A stretch of 64,000 bases of DNA from Streptomyces canus (GCF_030815415.1 NZ_JAUSWW010000001.1:7688001-7752000); one strand, 5' to 3'. Counted from the stretch's first letter, positions 16,623-25,464 are shown. Notes: generated by a model from the letters alone, not told the origin. Numbers and translations are program-made.

Positions 16623-17558
16623 ATGGCCCAAGCCGCAGCCGTGGCGAAACCGCCAGCGCCACCCCGGCGGCGCCGTGCCTCCGCCACCCCACGCAAGCTC
16701 CCCTATCTGCTGATCGCACCGGCCGGTCTGCTCATGCTGGGCTTCATCGCCTACCCGGTCATCAGCGTCTTCTACTACAGCCTGCAGAACTACAACCCCA
16801 CGAAGCCCTGGCGCAACGGATACGCGGGCTTCGACAACTTCGTCCACGCCTTCACCGAGGACCCGATCTTCTGGGACACGTTGATCTTCAGCGCCAAGTG
16901 GGTCTTCGTCGAGGTCGGCCTCCAGCTGCTCTTCGGTCTCGCGCTGGCGCTCATCGTCAACCAGAGCTTCGTGGGCCGGGCCATGGGACGCGCCATGGTC
17001 TTCTCCCCGTGGGCCGTCTCCGGTGTGCTGACCTCCGCGATCTGGGTCCTGCTCTACAACTCCCAGACGGGCATCACCCGTTACCTCGCGGACATGGGCA
17101 TCGGCTCCTACGGCACGAGCTGGCTGTCGGACACCTCCACCGTGTTCCCGGCGGCGATCGTCGCCGACCTGTGGCGCGGGGTCCCCTTCTTCGCGATCCT
17201 CATCCTCGCCGACCTCCAGTCCGTCTCGAAGGACCTCTACGAAGCCGCCGAGGTCGACGGGGCCAGCCGGTTCAAGCAGTTCCTGCACATCACGCTGCCG
17301 CACCTGAAGGACGCGATCATCCTGTCCACGCTGTTGCGGGCGGTCTGGGAGTTCAACAACGTCGACCTGCTCTACACCCTCACCGGCGGCGGACCCGCGG
17401 GCGAGACGACGACCCTCCCGCTCTACATCGCCAACACCAGTGTCGACGCCCACAACTTCGGCTACGCATCGGCCCTGACCACGGTGGCGTTCGTGATTCT
17501 GCTCTTCTGCTCGATGGTCTATCTGCGCCTGAGCAAGTTCGGAGGCGACGACAAGTGA
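16623..17558 (+). CDS. Carbohydrate ABC transporter permease, MalF/CUT1 type (pectin locus)
   Basis: A 311-residue permease with six predicted membrane segments, the first being LPYLLIAPAGLLMLGFIAYPVI. The EAA loop is YEAAEVDGASRFKQFLHITLP. The ATG at 16623 is chosen because GGAGAACAG precedes it at proper distance; an ATG 21 codons upstream lacks this. It overlaps the MalG-type gene by four bases (GTGA). The matching binding protein is probably the lipoprotein at 25543. In this setting the substrate is probably an oligogalacturonide, rhamnogalacturonan fragment or arabino-oligosaccharide. Confidence 0.88.
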   Translation: MAQAAAVAKPPAPPRRRRASATPRKLPYLLIAPAGLLMLGFIAYPVISVFYYSLQNYNPTKPWRNGYAGFDNFVHAFTEDPIFWDTLIFSAKWVFVEVGLQLLFGLALALIVNQSFVGRAMGRAMVFSPWAVSGVLTSAIWVLLYNSQTGITRYLADMGIGSYGTSWLSDTSTVFPAAIVADLWRGVPFFAILILADLQSVSKDLYEAAEVDGASRFKQFLHITLPHLKDAIILSTLLRAVWEFNNVDLLYTLTGGGPAGETTTLPLYIANTSVDAHNFGYASALTTVAFVILLFCSMVYLRLSKFGGDDK

Positions 17559-18451
17559 TCACCAAGGAAGCCACCCCGGTCGCCCCGGCCCCGCAGGCCG
17601 CGGATCCCGCACCGCCGCGCCCGAAGAAGCACCAGCGTGCCTGGGACGAGGTCCCCCGCTGGCACATCTACCTGCCGCTGTCGATCTATCTGGTCTTCAC
17701 CCTGATCCCGTTCTACTGGATCCTGCTCTTCGCGCTCCGCCCGTCCGGCTCGACCTCGCTCGTACCGTGGCCGATGACCTTCGACCACTTCGAGAAGGTC
17801 TGGACGGAGCGGTCGTTCGGCACCTACTTCGAGAACAGCGTCCTCGTCGGCGTCGCCACCCTGGTGATGACGACCCTCGTGGCGCTGGCCGGCGGCTACG
17901 CCCTCGCCCGGTTCAACTTCAAGGTCAAGCGGGCCTTCATGCTCGGCCTGCTGTGCTCCCAGTTCGTGCCGGGCGCGCTGCTCCTGGTGCCGCTGTTCGA
18001 GATCTTCGCCGAACTGCAGATGATCAACTCGCTGACCAGTGTCATCATCGCCGAGACGGTCTTCCAGCTGCCGCTGTCGATCATCCTGATCAGCAACTTC
18101 ATCAAGAACGTGCCGTACTCCCTGGAGGAGGCGGCCTGGGTCGACGGCTGCAACCGCTTCACCGCGTTCCGGATCGTTGTCCTGCCCCTGCTGCGGCCCG
18201 GTCTGATCGCGGTGGGTTCCTTCGCCTTCGTGCACTCCTGGAACCACTTCCTGTTCGCCCTGATGTTCCTCAACAACCAGGACAAGCAGACGATCCCGGT
18301 TGGCCTCAACACCCTGATGGGCGCGGACAGCGTCGACCTCGGCGCGCTGGCCGCCGGCGGCATCATTGCGGCGGTGCCCGTGGTGATCGTGTTCGCCTTC
18401 ATCCAGAAGTGGCTGATCACCGGCTTCAGCGCGGGGGCGGTGAAGGGATGA
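17555..18451 (+). CDS. Carbohydrate ABC transporter permease, MalG/CUT1 type (pectin locus)
   Basis: A 298-residue partner of the preceding permease, starting at the GTG that overlaps its stop. A proline/alanine-rich cytoplasmic N-terminus of about 45 residues precedes the first span (IYLPLSIYLVFTLIPFYWIL). The EAA loop reads LEEAAWVDGCNRFTAFRIVVLPLLRPG. The conserved C-terminal FIQKWLITGFSAGAVKG is typical of MalG-type permeases. No ATPase is encoded nearby, so a shared MsiK-like protein is inferred. An ATGA at its end leads into a possible 70-codon gene. Confidence 0.9.
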   Translation: MITKEATPVAPAPQAADPAPPRPKKHQRAWDEVPRWHIYLPLSIYLVFTLIPFYWILLFALRPSGSTSLVPWPMTFDHFEKVWTERSFGTYFENSVLVGVATLVMTTLVALAGGYALARFNFKVKRAFMLGLLCSQFVPGALLLVPLFEIFAELQMINSLTSVIIAETVFQLPLSIILISNFIKNVPYSLEEAAWVDGCNRFTAFRIVVLPLLRPGLIAVGSFAFVHSWNHFLFALMFLNNQDKQTIPVGLNTLMGADSVDLGALAAGGIIAAVPVVIVFAFIQKWLITGFSAGAVKG

Positions 18452-18660
18452 GGCACCGCCAGAGCGTGGAGGAGGGCGCGCGGCCGGATTCCCTCGGGAC
18501 CGTGGAAGCAGGCGCTGGGCCGGATCTCTTCCGGTGCACCGACCGCGTGGCTGACCGAGACATCCGCCGCGGCATCCCGGCGGCAGCCGAACGGGACGGC
18601 CGGGCCCGGACGAGGGTGGCATCCGCTACCAGCGTGAAGGCACGGGAGGTACGAGCGTGA
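18448..18660 (+). CDS. Possible 70-codon gene bridging permease and pectate lyase
   Basis: An open frame runs from an ATG overlapping the permease stop (ATGA, 18448-18451) to a TGA overlapping the pectate lyase start (GTGA, 18657-18660). Without it the operon would have a 205-base gap in an otherwise fully coupled string of genes. The peptide is hydrophilic and Arg/Asp-rich (RPDSLGTVEAGAGPDLF, then DRVADRDIRRGIPAAAERD), with no signal sequence or known domain. About four fifths of its codons end in G or C, less than in flanking genes, so chance openness is quite possible. Double coupling is the main argument for it. Confidence 0.35.
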   Translation: MRHRQSVEEGARPDSLGTVEAGAGPDLFRCTDRVADRDIRRGIPAAAERDGRARTRVASATSVKAREVRA

Positions 18661-19946
18661 GACTCCGTCACATCGCCGCTTCCGCAGGCGTGCTGGGGCT
18701 CCTCTGTGTCCCCGCCCACGCCGAGGCCCGTGACATCAGCCGCGACACGCTGCCGGCGAACGACGGCTGGGCGGCCGAGGGGGCGGGCACCACCGGTGGC
18801 TCCGCCGCCGACGACGCCCATGTCTTCACGGTCACCGACCGCGCCGAGCTCGCGGCGGCTCTCGACGGCGGCAGCGCCACCCCGAAGATCATCAAGGTCG
18901 CCGGGACGATCGACGCCAACACCGACGACGACGGCGACCACCTGGACTGCGCCGACTACGCCACCGGCGGCTACACCCTGAAGAAGTACCTCGCCGCCTA
19001 CAACCCCCGCACCTGGGGCCAGGCCAAGCCCAGCGGAGCGCAGGAGGAGGCCCGCCAGGCCTCCGCGGCCCGGCAGGCCGAGCGGGTCACGCTGACCGTC
19101 GGCTCCAACACCACGATCGTCGGACTCCAGGGCGCGGTCCTCAAGGGCGCGGGCCTCCAGGTCAAGAACGCCTCCAACGTCATCATCCGCAACCTCGACC
19201 TGCGCGACGCCTACGACTGCTTCCCCGTCTGGCAGCCCAACACCGGCGGCCTCGGCGACTGGAAGACCGCGTACGACGCCATCTGGCTGACCGGCTCCCA
19301 CCACGTCTGGGTCGACCACGTCACCCTCAGCGACAAGGGTCACCCGGACGAGAAGGAACCCACCCTCTTCGGCCGCAACTATCTGCGCCACGACGGCCTG
19401 CTGGACATCACCAACGGCTCCGACCTGGTCACCGTCTCCTGGAGCCGGTTCGTGGGCCACGACAAGGCGATGCTCATCGGCAACGGCGACGCGGTGACGG
19501 GCGACCGCGGCAAGCTCCGGGTCACCCTGCACCACAACCAGTTCGAGTCGATCGTCCAGCGCGCCCCGCGCGTCCGCTTCGGCCAGGTGCACGTCTACAA
19601 CAACCGCTACGTCGTCCCCGAGGACGCCCACGACTACCGCTACTCGATCGGCGTCTCCACCGAGTCCGCCATCCACGCCCAGAACAACGCCTTCACCACT
19701 CCGGGCCATGTAGAGGTCGCCGACCTGGTCAAGAGCTGGAACGGCACCGCCCTGCATGACGAGGGCACCCTCTTCAACGGCTTCCCGGTCGACCTGCTGC
19801 CGATCTACAACGCCTACAACTCCGGCAGCGAGCGTGACCTCACGGCCGACGTCGGCTGGACGCCTACCCTGCACACAAAGATCGACAGCGCCGAGGCGGC
19901 CGACCGAGAGGTGGCACGCGGCGCGGGCGCAGGGAGGATCCCATGA
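18657..19946 (+). CDS. Secreted pectate lyase, polysaccharide lyase family 1
   Basis: A 429-residue secreted enzyme that cleaves polygalacturonate by beta-elimination. The signal peptide is about residues 1-23 (IAASAGVLGLLCVPAHAEA). The right-handed beta-helix includes SNTTIVG, VIIRNLDLRDAYDCF, HHVWVDHVTLSD (the WxDH motif), HDGLLDITNGSDLVTVSW and GHDKAMLIGN. The catalytic arginine is in QRAPRVRFGQVHVYNNRY. The GTG start follows GGGAGG. It is coupled to the downstream Gfo/Idh gene by an ATGA, which is unusual for a secreted enzyme and ties it into the uptake and catabolic operon. Confidence 0.92.
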   Translation: MRLRHIAASAGVLGLLCVPAHAEARDISRDTLPANDGWAAEGAGTTGGSAADDAHVFTVTDRAELAAALDGGSATPKIIKVAGTIDANTDDDGDHLDCADYATGGYTLKKYLAAYNPRTWGQAKPSGAQEEARQASAARQAERVTLTVGSNTTIVGLQGAVLKGAGLQVKNASNVIIRNLDLRDAYDCFPVWQPNTGGLGDWKTAYDAIWLTGSHHVWVDHVTLSDKGHPDEKEPTLFGRNYLRHDGLLDITNGSDLVTVSWSRFVGHDKAMLIGNGDAVTGDRGKLRVTLHHNQFESIVQRAPRVRFGQVHVYNNRYVVPEDAHDYRYSIGVSTESAIHAQNNAFTTPGHVEVADLVKSWNGTALHDEGTLFNGFPVDLLPIYNAYNSGSERDLTADVGWTPTLHTKIDSAEAADREVARGAGAGRIP

Positions 19947-21097
19947 GCACCGTAGACATCGTCCTGGCGGGAGCGCGCGGCCACGGCCGCTGGCACCTGG
20001 AGAACATCCGCCGGCTCCAGGACAAGGGGATCGTCCGCCTGGCGGGCATCTGCGAGCTGACGCCGCTGACCGCGGGCGAGCTCCCCGAGGGCCTCGGCAC
20101 GCCCGAGCAGTCCGCCGACTTCGGTGCCCTCCTGGACTCCACGGGCGCCCGGATCGCCGTGATCTGCACGCCGATCCCGACCCACACCGACCTGGCGCTC
20201 GAAGCGGCTCGCCGGGGCGTGCACATCCTGCTGGAGAAGCCTCCGGCCCCGTCGTACGCCGAGTTCCGGCGCATGGCCGAGGGGGTCGCCGCGGCCGGGG
20301 TCGTCTGCCAGATCGGCTTCCAGTCGCTGGGCTCGCACGCGGTGCCCGCGATCCGGCAGCTGATCGCCGAGGGGGCCATCGGCGAACTGGTCGGCGTCGG
20401 GGGCGCCGGTGCCTGGGCGCGGCCGGAGTCCTACTACACGCGGGCCCCCTGGGCGGGCAAGCGGCGCCTGAACGGCGTCGACGTGATCGACGGCGCGCTG
20501 ACCAACCCGCTCGCGCACGCCGTCGCCACCGGTCTCGCCCTGAACGGCTCCACGCGCGCCGAGGACGTCACCCGCATCGAGACCGAGCTGCTGCGCGCCA
20601 ACGACATCGAGTCCGACGACACCTCCTGTGTCCGGATCTCCACGGCACAGGGCCGCCCGGTCACCGTCGCGGCGACCCTGTGCGCCGAGGACCCGGACGA
20701 CCCGTACGTCCTCGTGCACGGCACGCGCGGCCGGATCACCTTCTGGTACAAGCAGGACCGCGTCCTGCTCCAGCGCGCGGACCACGGCCCGGAGGAGTAC
20801 GACCACGGCCGTACCGACCTGCTGGAGAACCTGGTCGACCACCTCACCGACGGCACCGACCTGCTGGTCCCGCCGGACGTGACCGGCGCCTTCATGAAGG
20901 TCGTCGAGGCGATCCGGACGGCTCCCGACCCGGCCCCGCTGCCCGAGAGCGCCTGGCACCGGGTCCCCGGCGAGGACCGCAGGGTCGTCCCCGGCGTCGA
21001 CGGGCTCGTCGCGGCCTCCGCGGACACCCTCGCCCTCTACTCCGAGCTCGACACGCCCTGGGTCGTGGATGCCCTACCGAAAGAGGTGAGTACCTGA
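19943..21097 (+). CDS. Gfo/Idh/MocA-family sugar oxidoreductase
   Basis: A 384-residue cytoplasmic NAD(P)-dependent oxidoreductase. The N-terminal Rossmann domain starts VDIVLAGARGHGRWHLENI. The family motif LLEKPPAPSYAEF (about residues 94-106) holds the catalytic lysine. The C-terminal alpha/beta domain includes GALTNPLAHAVATGLAL. The reaction is oxidation or reduction of a sugar, or redox-assisted glycoside modification. It overlaps the pectate lyase gene before it (ATGA) and the PmoA-like gene after it (TGATG). The two downstream neighbours suggest a subpathway for side-chain sugars, but the substrate is unknown. Confidence 0.85.
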   Translation: MSTVDIVLAGARGHGRWHLENIRRLQDKGIVRLAGICELTPLTAGELPEGLGTPEQSADFGALLDSTGARIAVICTPIPTHTDLALEAARRGVHILLEKPPAPSYAEFRRMAEGVAAAGVVCQIGFQSLGSHAVPAIRQLIAEGAIGELVGVGGAGAWARPESYYTRAPWAGKRRLNGVDVIDGALTNPLAHAVATGLALNGSTRAEDVTRIETELLRANDIESDDTSCVRISTAQGRPVTVAATLCAEDPDDPYVLVHGTRGRITFWYKQDRVLLQRADHGPEEYDHGRTDLLENLVDHLTDGTDLLVPPDVTGAFMKVVEAIRTAPDPAPLPESAWHRVPGEDRRVVPGVDGLVAASADTLALYSELDTPWVVDALPKEVST

Positions 21098-21942
21098 TGA
21101 CGACCCCCGACTCCCCGGTCCTGCGCGTCGCGGGCCGCCCGGTCGGCCGCTATGTCACCCGGCCCGAGCTGCCCGCGCGGCTCTCCCCGCGCCCCTATCT
21201 GCACCCCGTCACCACCCTGGCCGGCACGGCGGTCACCGAACTGAGCCCCGCCGACCACCTCCATCACCTCGGCGTCGGTGTCGCCGTTCCCGACGTCGAG
21301 GGATTCAACTTCTGGGGCGGACGCACCTACGTCCGCGACCAGGGCCCCACCGAGCTCGACAACCACGGCGCCCAGCGCCACAGCTCCTTCCAGCTCCGCG
21401 ACCCGGACGGCTTCGTGGAGGAACTGCGCTGGATCGCCGCGGGAGCCGAGCTGCTGCGCGAGCGCCGTACGGTCGCGGCCACCGAACTCACCGACGTCGC
21501 CTGGGCGTTGGACTTCACGTTCTCGCTCACCAATGTCACGTCCGGCCCGCTGTCCATCGGCAGCCCGGCCACCAACGGCCGCCCGGGCGCCGCGTACGGC
21601 GGCTTCTTCTGGCGGGCCCGCAAGGAGGACCGGGCGCCGGACGTGTTCACCCCGAGCGCCGACGGCGAGTCCGAGGTGCACGCCCACCGCGCCGACTGGC
21701 TCGCCCTCGCCGGCTCCACCTGGACGCTGGTCTTCGCCGGGGCCACCGAGCAGACCCGCCGCGACCCGTGGTTCGTGCGCGCCGGCGAATACCCCGGTGT
21801 GGGCTCGTCATTGGCGCACACCGAGCGGGTACCGATCGCCCCGGGCGACACCCTCGTCCGCCGTGTCGTCACGGTCGTCGCCGACGGCCGCCTCGACCGC
21901 GGCGGGGCCGCAGCCCTGATCCGCAAGGCGGTGAGCCTGTGA
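21097..21942 (+). CDS. PmoA-like (DUF6807) protein
   Basis: A 281-residue protein of the family misleadingly named after methane monooxygenase subunit A. It has no membrane segments and no relation to methane oxidation. The conserved pieces are SPRPYLHPVTTLAG, SPADHLHHLGVGVAVPDV, FWGGRTY and GGFFWRARKEDRAPDVF. Such proteins recur beside Gfo/Idh oxidoreductases and glycosidases in carbohydrate loci, which is also the case here. It begins on the A of the preceding TGA and ends in a GTGA overlap. A beta-sandwich aldose-binding or epimerising role is only a guess. Confidence 0.8.
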   Translation: MTTPDSPVLRVAGRPVGRYVTRPELPARLSPRPYLHPVTTLAGTAVTELSPADHLHHLGVGVAVPDVEGFNFWGGRTYVRDQGPTELDNHGAQRHSSFQLRDPDGFVEELRWIAAGAELLRERRTVAATELTDVAWALDFTFSLTNVTSGPLSIGSPATNGRPGAAYGGFFWRARKEDRAPDVFTPSADGESEVHAHRADWLALAGSTWTLVFAGATEQTRRDPWFVRAGEYPGVGSSLAHTERVPIAPGDTLVRRVVTVVADGRLDRGGAAALIRKAVSL

Positions 21943-23447
21943 CCGCAAAGACGTACACCAACCCGGTGCTCGACGCCGACTGGTCCGACCCGGACGTCCT
22001 GCGCGTCGGCGACGACTTCTACCTCACCGCGTCCAGCTTCGGCCGCGCCCCCGGCCTGCCGCTGCTGCACTCCCGCGACCTCGTCAACTGGACCCTGGTC
22101 GGCCACGCGCTTCAACGGCTGGAGCCCGCGGCCGAGTTCAAGGCACCCCGGCACGACTGCGGTGTCTGGGCCCCGTCGTTGCGCCACCACGACGACCGGT
22201 TCTGGATCTTCTGGGGCGACCCCGACCAGGGCATCTTCCAGATCAACGCCCCCGAGATCAGGGGTCCTTGGACCCGGCCGCACCTCCTCAAGGCGGGCAA
22301 GGGCCTGATCGACGCCTGTCCGCTGTGGGACGACGAGACCGGCGAGGCCTACCTGGTGCACGCCTGGGCCAAGTCCCGCTCCGGCGTCAAGAACCGGCTC
22401 ACCGGCCACCGGATGCACCCCGACGGCACCGAACTCCTCGACGACGGCAAGGTGATCGTCGACGGTGACCGGATACCGGGCTGGTTCACCCTGGAGGGCC
22501 CCAAGCTCTATCTGCACGACGGCTGGTTCTGGATCCTGGCTCCCGCCGGGGGAGTGGAGACCGGCTGGCAGGGCGCCTTACGCTCACGCGAGTTCTTCGG
22601 GCCGTACGAGGAGAAGGTCGTCCTGGAGCAGAAGGACACCGACGTCAACGGCCCCCACCAGGGCGGCTGGGTGCGCACCCCGTCCGGCGAGGACTGGTTC
22701 CTGCACTTCCAGCAGAAGGGCGCCTACGGCAGGGTCGTCCACCTCCAGCCGATGCGCTGGGGCGATGGGGGCTGGCCGGTGCTCGGGGACGACGGCGCCC
22801 CCGTCGCCGTACACACCAGGCCCGACCTGCCGCCGCAGCCGCCCGCCGCGCCCGCCACCGACGACGACTTCCCCGGCGGACGCTTCGGCCGCCAGTGGAG
22901 CTGGACCGCCAACCCGCGGGACGGCTGGGCCACCCATCACTCCGGCGACGGGCTCCGCCTCACCTGCGTCCGCTCGGCCGACGCGCACGACCTGCGCAGA
23001 CTGCCGAACGTCCTCACCCAGCGGCTGCCCGGCAAGCCCTCCGCCGTCGAGGTGGAGCTGCGCCTGGACAGCGAGGAGCCGGGGGCGCGGGCCGGGCTCG
23101 CGGTCCTCGGGGACGCGTTCGGCTGGATCGGGCTCCAGCGGGACGAGGACGGAACCGTTCAGGTGGTGCACCGGTTCGCCGAGGCGGTCGCCGAGCGGGA
23201 GCGCGACGCCGCCCACCCCGTGATCGCCCCCGAAGGACGGGTGCGGCTGCGGATCGAGATCGGCGCGGGGGCGCGGTGCCGCTTCTTCTACGACATCGGC
23301 GACGGCCCGCGTCCGTCCGGTCCCGTCTTCGCGGCCACACCGTGGCGCTGGGTCGGCGCTCTGCTCGGTCTCGTCGCCCTCGCGCCCACCGGACAAGGTC
23401 ACGCCGGCGCGGCAACCTTCACGAAGTTCAGGATCGACCAGCTGTAG
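21939..23447 (+). CDS. Glycoside hydrolase family 43 (arabinofuranosidase/xylosidase type), intracellular
   Basis: A 502-residue GH43 enzyme with a five-bladed beta-propeller (about 1-310) and a C-terminal beta-sandwich (about 320-500, beginning PATDDDFPGGRFGRQWSW). Asp17 in WSDPDVLR is the probable base, the aspartate in IDACPLWDDETGEAYLVHAW the pKa modulator, and Glu in WFTLEGPKLY the general acid. There is no signal peptide, so it acts on imported oligosaccharides, most likely arabino- or xylo-oligomers from pectin side chains. The GTG start overlaps the PmoA-like stop and it ends the coupled run. Confidence 0.88.
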   Translation: MTAKTYTNPVLDADWSDPDVLRVGDDFYLTASSFGRAPGLPLLHSRDLVNWTLVGHALQRLEPAAEFKAPRHDCGVWAPSLRHHDDRFWIFWGDPDQGIFQINAPEIRGPWTRPHLLKAGKGLIDACPLWDDETGEAYLVHAWAKSRSGVKNRLTGHRMHPDGTELLDDGKVIVDGDRIPGWFTLEGPKLYLHDGWFWILAPAGGVETGWQGALRSREFFGPYEEKVVLEQKDTDVNGPHQGGWVRTPSGEDWFLHFQQKGAYGRVVHLQPMRWGDGGWPVLGDDGAPVAVHTRPDLPPQPPAAPATDDDFPGGRFGRQWSWTANPRDGWATHHSGDGLRLTCVRSADAHDLRRLPNVLTQRLPGKPSAVEVELRLDSEEPGARAGLAVLGDAFGWIGLQRDEDGTVQVVHRFAEAVAERERDAAHPVIAPEGRVRLRIEIGAGARCRFFYDIGDGPRPSGPVFAATPWRWVGALLGLVALAPTGQGHAGAATFTKFRIDQL

Positions 23448-23481
23448 CACACCTCTTCTTGTACGCCTGTTGGGAGCCGCA

Positions 23482-25464
23482 ATGACGCACCTCCATAGCA
23501 AGCGCTTGTCGGGACTCGGTCCCGGCAGAGTCCTGGCCACCGTCGTGGGCCTGCTCGCCGCCCTCGTGCTGGGGGCGAGCGGGGAAGCCGACGCCTCGGC
23601 AGGACCCTCGCCGGTGGCCGCCCCGCGCTGGACCGACCAGCCGCACGGCTTCGCCTCCCTCGCCGGCGGCACCACCGGCGGGGCGGGCGGCAGGGTCGTC
23701 ACCGTCACCGACCAGGCCTCGCTCGCCCGGTACGCGGCGGCCGAAGAGCCGTATGTCATCCGGGTGTCGGGGGCGATAGCCGTCGAGCCGTTCGGCTCGG
23801 ACATCGTCGTGGCCTCGAACAAGACGATCATCGGCGTCGGCGACACCGGCGAGATCGTCCACGGTGAGCTGCACCTCAACCCCGGCACCAGCAACGTCAT
23901 CATCCGCAACCTGACGATCCGGGACTCCTACGTCGAGGGCGACTGGGACGGCAAGACCACCGACTTCGACGCGATCCAGATGGACACCGCCGACCACGTC
24001 TGGATCGACCACAACCGCTTCACGCACATGGGCGACGGGCTGCTCGACATCCGCAAGGACAGCCGGTACATCACCGTCTCCTACAACCAGTTCACCAACC
24101 ACAACAAGGCGTTCGGGATCGGCTGGACGACGAACGTCCTGACCGAGATCACCATCGACCACAACTGGTTCACGGGGACGAAGCAGCGCAATCCCTCCGC
24201 GGACAACTGCGCCTACGCCCACCTCTACAACAACTACCTCGCGGCCCAGGTCGCCGACGGGGACCCGACGTGGACGTACGGGAACTGGTCCCGCGGCAGG
24301 ACCAGGATGGTCATCGAGAACAGCTACTACGACGGCGTCCAGCACCCCTACCAGGCCGATGCCACGGCCGAGTTGGTGCAGCGCGGCTCGATCCTGAAGC
24401 ACACGACCGGGCGTACCGACGCATGGGGTACGGCATTCGACCCCCGGGACTTCTATGCCTACCGGCTGGACCCGGCCGCCGCCGTCCCGGCGCTGGTGAC
24501 GCGGTTCTCCGGGCCCCAGAAGCAGATCGGCGGGGTCACCCTGCGCGTCCCGGCCGACTACGCGACCGTGCAGGCCGCCGTGGACGCCGTGCCGGACGGC
24601 AACACCGTGCCCGTGACGATCGCCGTCGCGCCGGGGACGTACCGCGCCAAGGTCTTCATCCCCGCGAGCAAGCCGAACATCGTGCTGCAGGGGACTGGAC
24701 AAGATCGGTCCGACACCGTCATCGTCTACGACACGCCCGCCGAGTACGGCGGTTCGACCGGCAGCGCCACCGTGCGCATCGCCGCGAACGACGTCACGGC
24801 GCGCAACCTCACCTTCAGCAACGACTTCGACGAGGCCGCGGTCGAGCTGAACGGCGAGCAGGCGCTGGCGATGAAGACGACCGGCGACCGGATCGTCTTC
24901 GAGGACACCGCCTTCCTGGGCAACCAGGACACACTGATGACCGACAGCCCCAAGCTGACCACCGTCAGCCGGGTCTATGTCCGCGACTCGTACATCGAGG
25001 GCGACGTCGACTTCGTCTACGGACGGGCGACGACGGTGATCGAGCGGTCGGTCATCAAGGCGCTGAGCCGGGGCTCGGCGACCAACAACGGCTACATCAC
25101 GGCGGCTTCGACCTGGACCGGGAATCCCTACGGGTTCCTGATCACCGACTCCAGGATCGTGAGCGACGCGCCGGCCGGGAGCTTCCACCTCGGCAGGCCC
25201 TGGCATCCGGGAGGGGAACCGGAGGCCGTCGCCCAGGTCCTGATCCGCGACACGAAGCTGCCGGCCGCGATCAAGGCCTCCCCGTGGACCGACATGAGCG
25301 GTTTCTCGTGGAGGGACGCCCGGTTCACCGAGTACCGCAACTACGGGCCCGGTGCCGAAGTCACCGCGGACCGGCCGCAGATGAGCGACGCGGACGCCCG
25401 CGCCCACACCGTCGCCGACTACCTCCGCGGCAGCGACGACTGGGCTCCCCACGCCCGCCACTGA
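23482..25464 (+). CDS. Secreted bifunctional pectate lyase (PL1) - pectin methylesterase (CE8) fusion
   Basis: A 660-residue secreted protein with a signal peptide to about residue 40. A PL1 beta-helix (about 48-345) carries SNKTIIGVGDTG, HVWIDHNRFTHMGDGLLDI and HNKAFGIG. A CE8 beta-helix (about 352-650) carries GNQDTLMTD, GDVDFVYGRATTV and LGRPWHPGG, with both catalytic aspartates and the arginine. In the PL1 part the usual RxPxxR element reads QRNPSAD: the first arginine (catalytic base position) and the proline are kept, the second arginine is replaced by Asp, so activity or preference may differ. Start ATG chosen by the GGGAG eight bases upstream. One chain can thus demethylate pectin and cut the product. 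Confidence 0.88.
   Translation: MTHLHSKRLSGLGPGRVLATVVGLLAALVLGASGEADASAGPSPVAAPRWTDQPHGFASLAGGTTGGAGGRVVTVTDQASLARYAAAEEPYVIRVSGAIAVEPFGSDIVVASNKTIIGVGDTGEIVHGELHLNPGTSNVIIRNLTIRDSYVEGDWDGKTTDFDAIQMDTADHVWIDHNRFTHMGDGLLDIRKDSRYITVSYNQFTNHNKAFGIGWTTNVLTEITIDHNWFTGTKQRNPSADNCAYAHLYNNYLAAQVADGDPTWTYGNWSRGRTRMVIENSYYDGVQHPYQADATAELVQRGSILKHTTGRTDAWGTAFDPRDFYAYRLDPAAAVPALVTRFSGPQKQIGGVTLRVPADYATVQAAVDAVPDGNTVPVTIAVAPGTYRAKVFIPASKPNIVLQGTGQDRSDTVIVYDTPAEYGGSTGSATVRIAANDVTARNLTFSNDFDEAAVELNGEQALAMKTTGDRIVFEDTAFLGNQDTLMTDSPKLTTVSRVYVRDSYIEGDVDFVYGRATTVIERSVIKALSRGSATNNGYITAASTWTGNPYGFLITDSRIVSDAPAGSFHLGRPWHPGGEPEAVAQVLIRDTKLPAAIKASPWTDMSGFSWRDARFTEYRNYGPGAEVTADRPQMSDADARAHTVADYLRGSDDWAPHARH
23499..23508 (+). 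promoter_or_regulatory. CAAGCGCTTG palindrome inside the first codons of the PL1-CE8 gene
   Basis: A perfect ten-base palindrome with the same AAGCGCTT core as the site at 16571. It lies 17 bases inside the gene, where a LacI-type roadblock repressor could act. Coincidence within coding sequence is possible. Confidence 0.35.

Noticed and set aside
14592..17453. Minus-strand frame of about 950 codons opposite the dehydratase and permease genes
   Set aside because: The opposite strand carries proteins with intact catalytic cysteines and EAA loops; this is a compositional artefact.
19930..21100. Inositol 2-dehydrogenase as the function of the Gfo/Idh protein
   Set aside because: The family is too diverse and no inositol genes are nearby; the pectin context makes another sugar more likely.
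21097..21942. Methane monooxygenase subunit, as the family name PmoA suggests
   Set aside because: The protein is soluble, has no copper ligands of particulate methane monooxygenase and sits among sugar genes; the name is historical.
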